Below the pieces are notes generated by a model. The model was not told the DNA's origin and did not search any database. It saw only the letters and a list, made by a program, of their open reading frames with translations. A program made the position numbers and the translations under genes. 30,720 bases of DNA from assembly GCA_003132905.1 (NCBI GenBank), contig PKZC01000358.1:1-30720 (forward strand), read 5' to 3'. Source of the DNA: Bryobacterales bacterium. GTDB lineage: Bacteria; Acidobacteriota; Terriglobia; Bryobacterales; Bryobacteraceae. Positions 26,590 through 30,720 of this stretch are shown here, piece by piece. Position 1 is the stretch's first letter; every line of letters begins with the position of its first letter.

Positions 26590-27018
26590 ATGCGTCACCG
26601 TCTATGGATTGCGGCCCGCGGCGTCCTGCTCGGCTGGGTTGCACTCTTCGCGATCACTTACCTGCTGGAACGTCCCCTGCTCTCCTGGACAGCCCCACTC
26701 CTGGGCGCCGCCTGGTCCCCAACCGCACAATTGGCCCTGGCCTGCGCCGCCCTAGCTGCTACTGGATGGATCGTTGGCCGCTGGAATCGCTTCCACGCGC
26801 TGGTATTCGCGGTGTCTCTGGCAGTGTGGAATTTCGGGCTCGTTCCCATCGACCTGCTCTGGCTGCTCCGATTACTGGCCGACTCATTCGAGAACTCCCG
26901 TTATCTGGAATCGTTCTTCACCTCTCTTGCTACTCAGGTCTTACTATTCTCTAGCCTGTTCGTCGGAGCGGCCCTGAATCGCGCCCGTCAGCCGTCGTTT
27001 TCTCTGAACCTGCGTTAG
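26590..27018 (+). CDS. Small integral membrane protein of unknown function
   Basis: A 142-residue protein with about four hydrophobic segments (residues 7-25, 33-60, 66-92 and 108-128) and few charged residues other than a basic C-terminal end (RARQPSFSLNLR). I recognise no family. It starts at ATG 26590 after a 68-base gap from the divergent MmcQ-like gene and is followed after 19 bases by the secreted beta-helix gene, so the two are probably co-transcribed. Confidence 0.7.
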   Translation: MRHRLWIAARGVLLGWVALFAITYLLERPLLSWTAPLLGAAWSPTAQLALACAALAATGWIVGRWNRFHALVFAVSLAVWNFGLVPIDLLWLLRLLADSFENSRYLESFFTSLATQVLLFSSLFVGAALNRARQPSFSLNLR

Positions 27019-27037
27019 CCGGATAAAATGGATAGCC

Positions 27038-29017
27038 GTGCCTGACTTGCGCCTGTTCCTCCCTCTGGCTGTCGCCGCGCTCCTTCCCGCGGCGTGCTTG
27101 TGCCAGACCAACACCGTCCCCGGTGAGTTTATAATCGACCCGCCCACCCTGGTTTCGCTCGGCTTCGCCTGGAACATCTCAGGCGACGACAATCGCAACG
27201 CTCGCGTCGACGTCACCTATCGTAAGAAAGGCGAGCAGCAGTGGAGGCAAGGCCTCCCGCTTCTCCGTCTACAGCGCGAACAAGTGTTCGGTGGAGCGCC
27301 GCGCGAAGGCGGCAAGCATTACTACAGCTTCGTCGCGCCCAACATGTTTGCCGGCAGCCTTCTCAATCTCGAGCCCGGCACGGAATACGAGTGTCATTTC
27401 GTTCTTTCCGATCCCGATGGCATCAAAGGCAAAGCGCAGAAGACCGTGATTGCGCGCACACGCCAGGAGCCTCAACCCGCCACCGGCGGCCATGTCTATC
27501 AGGTTTACCCCTTCGGCTACAAAGGAACCAAGCAGGAACCCGCATTCACTGGATTGCTCGCCGCATATTTCATGGGGTCCGATCAGTCCGATCACTCCAA
27601 CGCCATGCCTCCCCGCGTGCAACCGGGCGACATCATCCTGGTTCACGCGGGCGTCTATAAAGACAGCCGCTTCACTTATGGCGGATTCGACCGCACCATT
27701 CCCGCTTATGGCACGCCATTTGACGGCACTTACTATTTAACTCAGAGCGGCACCGCCGACAAGCCGATCGTTATTAAAGGCGCTGGCGACGGTGAAGTGG
27801 TCTTCGATGGAGACGGCTGCCAGAATCTGTTTAACCTGATGGCGGGAAATTACAACTACTTCGAAGGCATCACCGTTCGCAACACCAACGTCGCCTTCCT
27901 GCTTGGATTAAAAAACATCGCCGGCGCAAGCGGATTCACCTTGAAGCATTCCAAACTCGAGAACATCGGCCGCGGTGTGGAAGACGATTGGTCGGGCTCA
28001 AAGAACTTCTACATCGCTGACAACATCTTTATTGGCCGCCACGATCCCGGCAAGCTACAAAGCTGGTGGACCCCCGCCGTGTGGGCGAAATTTCCCGGTT
28101 ATCCGACTCCCATCACGTCCGAATATGCGGTGAAGCTTTACGGACAGGGTCACGTGGTGGCTTACAACTACGCCGCTAATTGGCACGACGGCATCGATAT
28201 CGCCACCTATGGCGATCCCGACGGCACGCCCAATCCGATCGCCGACCGGCTCCCCGTTTCCATCGATTTCTACAACAACGATTTTTCCAACATGGCCGAC
28301 AATTGCATCGAAGCCGATGGCGGCGCGCGCAACATCCGCGTCTTCGAGAATCGCTGCTTCAACTCGGCCGGAGGAGCGTTCAGCGCGCAGCCAACTTTCG
28401 GTGGTCCGCTGTATTTCTATCGCAACCTGGTTTACGACGCTACTACGGGCGGTCCATTGAAGTTCGTCGACACGCCCGCGGGCGTTCTGGTTTATCAAAA
28501 CACCTTCATCGGCCAGGGCCACCTGATGGGTCCTGCGTCCAATGTTCACTTCTTGAACAACTTGATTCTGGGCGATGGATTCGCCGACCCAGTCCTCAAT
28601 CTCCGCACGTACACCAATTACTCCACCTCCGATTACAATGGCTTCCGCCCGAATCCAAACGTAGACAACGCGTTTGAATGGGATTCGCCGCCATTTGAGG
28701 TAGCAGCCGACTATCAGCACGATCAGCTGACACGTCATTTCAAATCGCTGGAAGACTTCCGCAATGCGACGCACCAGGAGCAGCACAGCATCCTGATCGA
28801 TTTCGATACTTTCGCGAACGTCCCGATCCCCGACAAGGCCGACCCGCAGCGTCTCTATAATCCCGACAACTTCGATTTCCGCCTCAGGCCTGGTTCGCGC
28901 GCTATCGATGCAGGCAACGCTCTTCCGTCGATTACAGACGATTTCACGGGTCGCGCGCCAGATCTTGGCGCATTTGAATTAGACCGGCCGCTCCCCCACT
29001 ATGGTCCGCGCCAATAA
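27038..29017 (+). CDS. Secreted right-handed parallel beta-helix protein
   Basis: A 659-residue exported protein, possibly a polysaccharide lyase or glycan-binding protein. It has an N-terminal signal peptide (LRLFLPLAVAALLPAACLCQ, residues 4-23), then a fibronectin-like region about 30-145 ending in LEPGTEYECHFVLSDPDG. A long repeat region from about residue 195 follows with beta-helix coils: ADKPIVIKGAGDGEVVFDGD, NYFEGITVRNTNVAF, FTLKHSKLENIG and FYNNDFSNMADNCIEADGG. The end carries the common RPGSRAIDAGNALP ... APDLGAFE closing motif of such proteins. The start is GTG at 27038; no in-frame ATG lies nearby. Catalytic residues cannot be assigned by eye. Its 3' end overlaps the convergent gene by 39 bases. 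Confidence 0.88.
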   Translation: MPDLRLFLPLAVAALLPAACLCQTNTVPGEFIIDPPTLVSLGFAWNISGDDNRNARVDVTYRKKGEQQWRQGLPLLRLQREQVFGGAPREGGKHYYSFVAPNMFAGSLLNLEPGTEYECHFVLSDPDGIKGKAQKTVIARTRQEPQPATGGHVYQVYPFGYKGTKQEPAFTGLLAAYFMGSDQSDHSNAMPPRVQPGDIILVHAGVYKDSRFTYGGFDRTIPAYGTPFDGTYYLTQSGTADKPIVIKGAGDGEVVFDGDGCQNLFNLMAGNYNYFEGITVRNTNVAFLLGLKNIAGASGFTLKHSKLENIGRGVEDDWSGSKNFYIADNIFIGRHDPGKLQSWWTPAVWAKFPGYPTPITSEYAVKLYGQGHVVAYNYAANWHDGIDIATYGDPDGTPNPIADRLPVSIDFYNNDFSNMADNCIEADGGARNIRVFENRCFNSAGGAFSAQPTFGGPLYFYRNLVYDATTGGPLKFVDTPAGVLVYQNTFIGQGHLMGPASNVHFLNNLILGDGFADPVLNLRTYTNYSTSDYNGFRPNPNVDNAFEWDSPPFEVAADYQHDQLTRHFKSLEDFRNATHQEQHSILIDFDTFANVPIPDKADPQRLYNPDNFDFRLRPGSRAIDAGNALPSITDDFTGRAPDLGAFELDRPLPHYGPRQ

Positions 29018-29848
29018 ATCCCAATCGTCCGCGCCCATTCGCCGGAAAAACTCCTTTGGCGAGACGTCGGCGATTGGCTTGGGATGCCGTCGGGCGGCGT
29101 TCAGTTCGCCGAGCATCTGATCGCACACGCCCACCACGGCATTGAATAACAGCACCGGCAGGATCGCCAACTTATATCCCATGGCCTGCGCAGAGTCGAT
29201 CGGGACATCCGGCGTCTTCCCGCGCCAAACCATGTTGAGCAAACAGGGACCGCGTACCAATCGCGGCACCTGCGTCACTTCCTCAATCGATTGCGGCGCC
29301 TCCACGAACGCCATGTCCGCGCCCGCCTCGATCGACGCATTCGCCCTCCGGATCGCTTCGTCAAATCCCAACACCGCGCGCGCGTCCGTCCGCGCAATGA
29401 TCAGAAACTCGCGATCGCGTTTGGCCGATACCGCCGCCCGAATCTTCGCCACGTAATCTTCCAGCGGAATAATCACCTTGTTCTCCAGGTGCCCGCACTT
29501 CTTGGGAAAGCCCTGGTCCTCGATGTGAATGCCCGCCACACCCCGTTGTTCGTATTCCCGTACCGTGCGAACCACGTTCAGCTCATTGCCGTATCCCGTA
29601 TCGGCATCCGCGATCACTGGCACCGTCACCGCAGCCGCGATGCGTCCCGCGTTTTCCACCATCTCCGACATTGTCACCAGCCCGTAATCGGGATACCCAA
29701 GCGATGCCGCCGTGCCTGCGCCAGTCATATAAACCGCGCTGAATCCGGCTTGGGCAATCATCCGCGCGGTGATGCAATCGTACGCCCCGGGTGCGGTGAT
29801 CATGCCATCCTGTCGCAGCAATTCCCGAAGCTTGCTAGCATTGCTCAT
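28979..29848 (-). CDS. Isocitrate lyase/PEP mutase superfamily enzyme
   Basis: A 289-residue TIM-barrel enzyme that cleaves or forms C-C or C-P bonds of 2-oxo/2-hydroxy acids, related to methylisocitrate lyase PrpB, carboxyvinyl-carboxyphosphonate phosphorylmutase and oxaloacetate decarboxylase. Motifs: GAYDCITARM (21-30), VIADADTGYGN with metal-binding Asp81/Asp83, IHIEDQGFPKKCGHLENK with the lyase Cys118, and ARTDARA. PEP mutases usually lack the KKCGH motif, so a lyase is favoured. No prpC or prpD lies nearby, so 2-methylisocitrate is only one candidate substrate. The gene follows the KDPG aldolase by 47 bases on the same strand; both products release pyruvate-type units. The C-terminus overlaps the beta-helix gene. 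Confidence 0.9.
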   Translation of the reverse strand: MSNASKLRELLRQDGMITAPGAYDCITARMIAQAGFSAVYMTGAGTAASLGYPDYGLVTMSEMVENAGRIAAAVTVPVIADADTGYGNELNVVRTVREYEQRGVAGIHIEDQGFPKKCGHLENKVIIPLEDYVAKIRAAVSAKRDREFLIIARTDARAVLGFDEAIRRANASIEAGADMAFVEAPQSIEEVTQVPRLVRGPCLLNMVWRGKTPDVPIDSAQAMGYKLAILPVLLFNAVVGVCDQMLGELNAARRHPKPIADVSPKEFFRRMGADDWDLLARTIVGERPV

Positions 29849-29895
29849 TTCCGTATTGTCGCGCCGAGCCTTGAGGCCTTGCCAACCCGCCGGGA

Positions 29896-30546
29896 TTAGT
29901 TTCCGTCGCGCAAGTGCTTTACAGTGTCGAGGTATCTCCTGGCCAGCTCTTCAATCCAATGCGCTTCGCGGGTGGTGATGGAGCGCGGGGGGATCAATTC
30001 TGTGCCGATTCCGACAGCGGTGGCTCCGGCCGCCAGATATTCCCCCGCTGTTTGCTGGTTCACGCCTCCTGCCGCGATGAACGAAACCTGAGGGAAGGGA
30101 GCTTTCAGCGCGTGGAGATAATCAACGCCGCCAACCAAAGAGCAGGGAAATATTTTGACGAAGTCGGACTGTGCTTTTACGGCCGATATGATCTCGCTCG
30201 GCGTCAGAACTCCAGGTATCACGGTAACTCCCGCTTTAATGCCAAACGCGACGATTTCCAGGTCCAGGCCGGGGCTGGTAATGAATTGAGCCCCAGCTCC
30301 CAGACAGGCGCGCGCAGTTTCTAAGTCCAAAACTGTACCAGCGCCCACCACCATTTGCGGATGCTTCTTCACCAGGTGGGCGATCAACCGGGTCGCGTTG
30401 GGAACCGTCATCGTCAGTTCCACGATGGGGATTCCACCACGCGACACCGCCTCCGCGGCGAACAGAGCGTCTTCATCGCTCGATGCGCGAACCGCCGGAA
30501 TGATCGCCAGTTGCCGGATCCGCTCGCAAACTTCCTCCTTGGTCAT
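29896..30546 (-). CDS. eda: 2-keto-3-deoxy-6-phosphogluconate aldolase (KDPG/KHG aldolase)
   Basis: A 216-residue class I aldolase (TIM barrel) that splits KDPG into pyruvate and glyceraldehyde 3-phosphate, or KHG into pyruvate and glyoxylate. Motifs: AIIPAVRASS with Arg20, IVELTMTVPNA with catalytic Glu43, VVGAGTVLD, FITSPG, GVLTPSE, and SDFVKIFPCSLVGG with the Schiff-base Lys131. All key residues are present. I mark the start at the ATG 30546, where family homology begins (MTKEEVCERI). However, no stop lies between it and the RND-type sequence upstream, so the protein may really be the C-terminal part of one large fusion. Only a weak purine-rich stretch (AGGTCGAG) precedes the ATG. Confidence 0.9.
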   Translation of the reverse strand: MTKEEVCERIRQLAIIPAVRASSDEDALFAAEAVSRGGIPIVELTMTVPNATRLIAHLVKKHPQMVVGAGTVLDLETARACLGAGAQFITSPGLDLEIVAFGIKAGVTVIPGVLTPSEIISAVKAQSDFVKIFPCSLVGGVDYLHALKAPFPQVSFIAAGGVNQQTAGEYLAAGATAVGIGTELIPPRSITTREAHWIEELARRYLDTVKHLRDGN

Positions 30547-30720
30547 CTGCTCGACCTGCTCGTCAAATTCCCCTTCGGGCGCTGGCAGCACATCATTGTT
30601 ACCAGCCATCCATACATACAAAGTGGGGAGCAAGAAAATGCTCATCACCAGGTCGGAAATTAGACCACCGACAATCACGATGGCGAACGGCCGCTGCGAG
30701 TCCGAGCCGATTCCATGCGA
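30547..30720 (-). CDS. RND efflux pump inner-membrane subunit, C-terminal end, in frame with the aldolase (partial)
   Basis: The 58 codons up to the right edge read GIGSDSQRPFAIVIVGGLIS, then a last membrane helix LVMSIFLLPTLYVWMA, then a short acidic tail LPAPEGEFDEQ. This is the usual ending of CusA/CzcA-type (heavy-metal) RND transporters, which stop shortly after the final helix. Here the frame runs on through GAG-CAG-GTC-GAG-CAG directly into the aldolase ATG. Either a stop codon has been lost, making an RND-aldolase fusion of over a thousand residues, or translation restarts at 30546. The rest of the pump lies beyond the window. Confidence 0.75.

Noticed and set aside
1..30720. CRISPR arrays, tRNA or rRNA genes, prophage attachment sites
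   Set aside because: No regularly spaced short repeats, no tRNA-like cloverleaf or TTCGA arm pattern and no rRNA sequence were seen by eye on either strand.

Overview
The window looks like a chromosomal piece of an acidobacterium, probably from the Solibacter/Bryobacter group. This is inferred from gene content, from a recurrent tail domain I associate with that group, and from high-GC codon use; it was not tested by any search. Almost all genes from 4.4 kb to 26.5 kb lie on the minus strand in tightly packed, often ATGA-overlapping runs.

Layout. 1-3.8 kb (+): the end of an integral membrane protein with a periplasmic tail domain, then an OafA-type O-acyltransferase fused to an SGNH domain. 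3.8-4.44 kb: a debris zone with a fragment of the same tail domain and a decayed IS3-type transposase. 4.4-19.1 kb (-): one long signalling operon. In transcription order it runs REC-PP2C phosphatase, RsbW-type anti-sigma kinase, STAS antagonist, CheA, an MCP fused to CheW, a second MCP, CheB, CheR, a di-haem cytochrome c peroxidase/MauG-like protein and a hybrid histidine kinase. No free-standing cheY or cheW gene is present. 19.4-24.5 kb (-): a surface-glycan cluster with a GT2 glycosyltransferase, a DUF6165 protein, Gmd and Fcl (which together make GDP-L-fucose), a second GT2 and an RmlC-like sugar epimerase. 24.5-26.5 kb (-): an MmcQ/YjbR-like protein, a DUF47 PhoU-like protein and a PiT phosphate transporter. 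26.6-29.0 kb (+): a small membrane protein and a secreted parallel beta-helix protein. 29.0-30.7 kb (-): an isocitrate-lyase/PEP-mutase family enzyme, a KDPG aldolase and, running in frame into the aldolase, the C-terminus of an RND efflux pump.

How it works together (inference): CheA, fed by two nearly identical receptors, probably phosphorylates the receiver of the PP2C phosphatase as well as its own receiver and CheB. The PP2C/STAS/anti-sigma set would then turn the chemosensory signal into a partner-switching output on a sigma factor or another target. The peroxidase-like haem protein and the seven-part hybrid kinase at the operon end suggest a redox or periplasmic stress input.

Most noteworthy: (1) the MCP-CheW fusion looks like the loss of a single TAG stop, now TCG. 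Its tandem twin still has TAG at the same place, and an intact AGGAGA ribosome binding site and ATG for a separate CheW survive inside the fused gene. (2) The RND pump C-terminus continues without a stop into KDPG aldolase. (3) A chemosensory array and a partner-switching module are joined in one operon.
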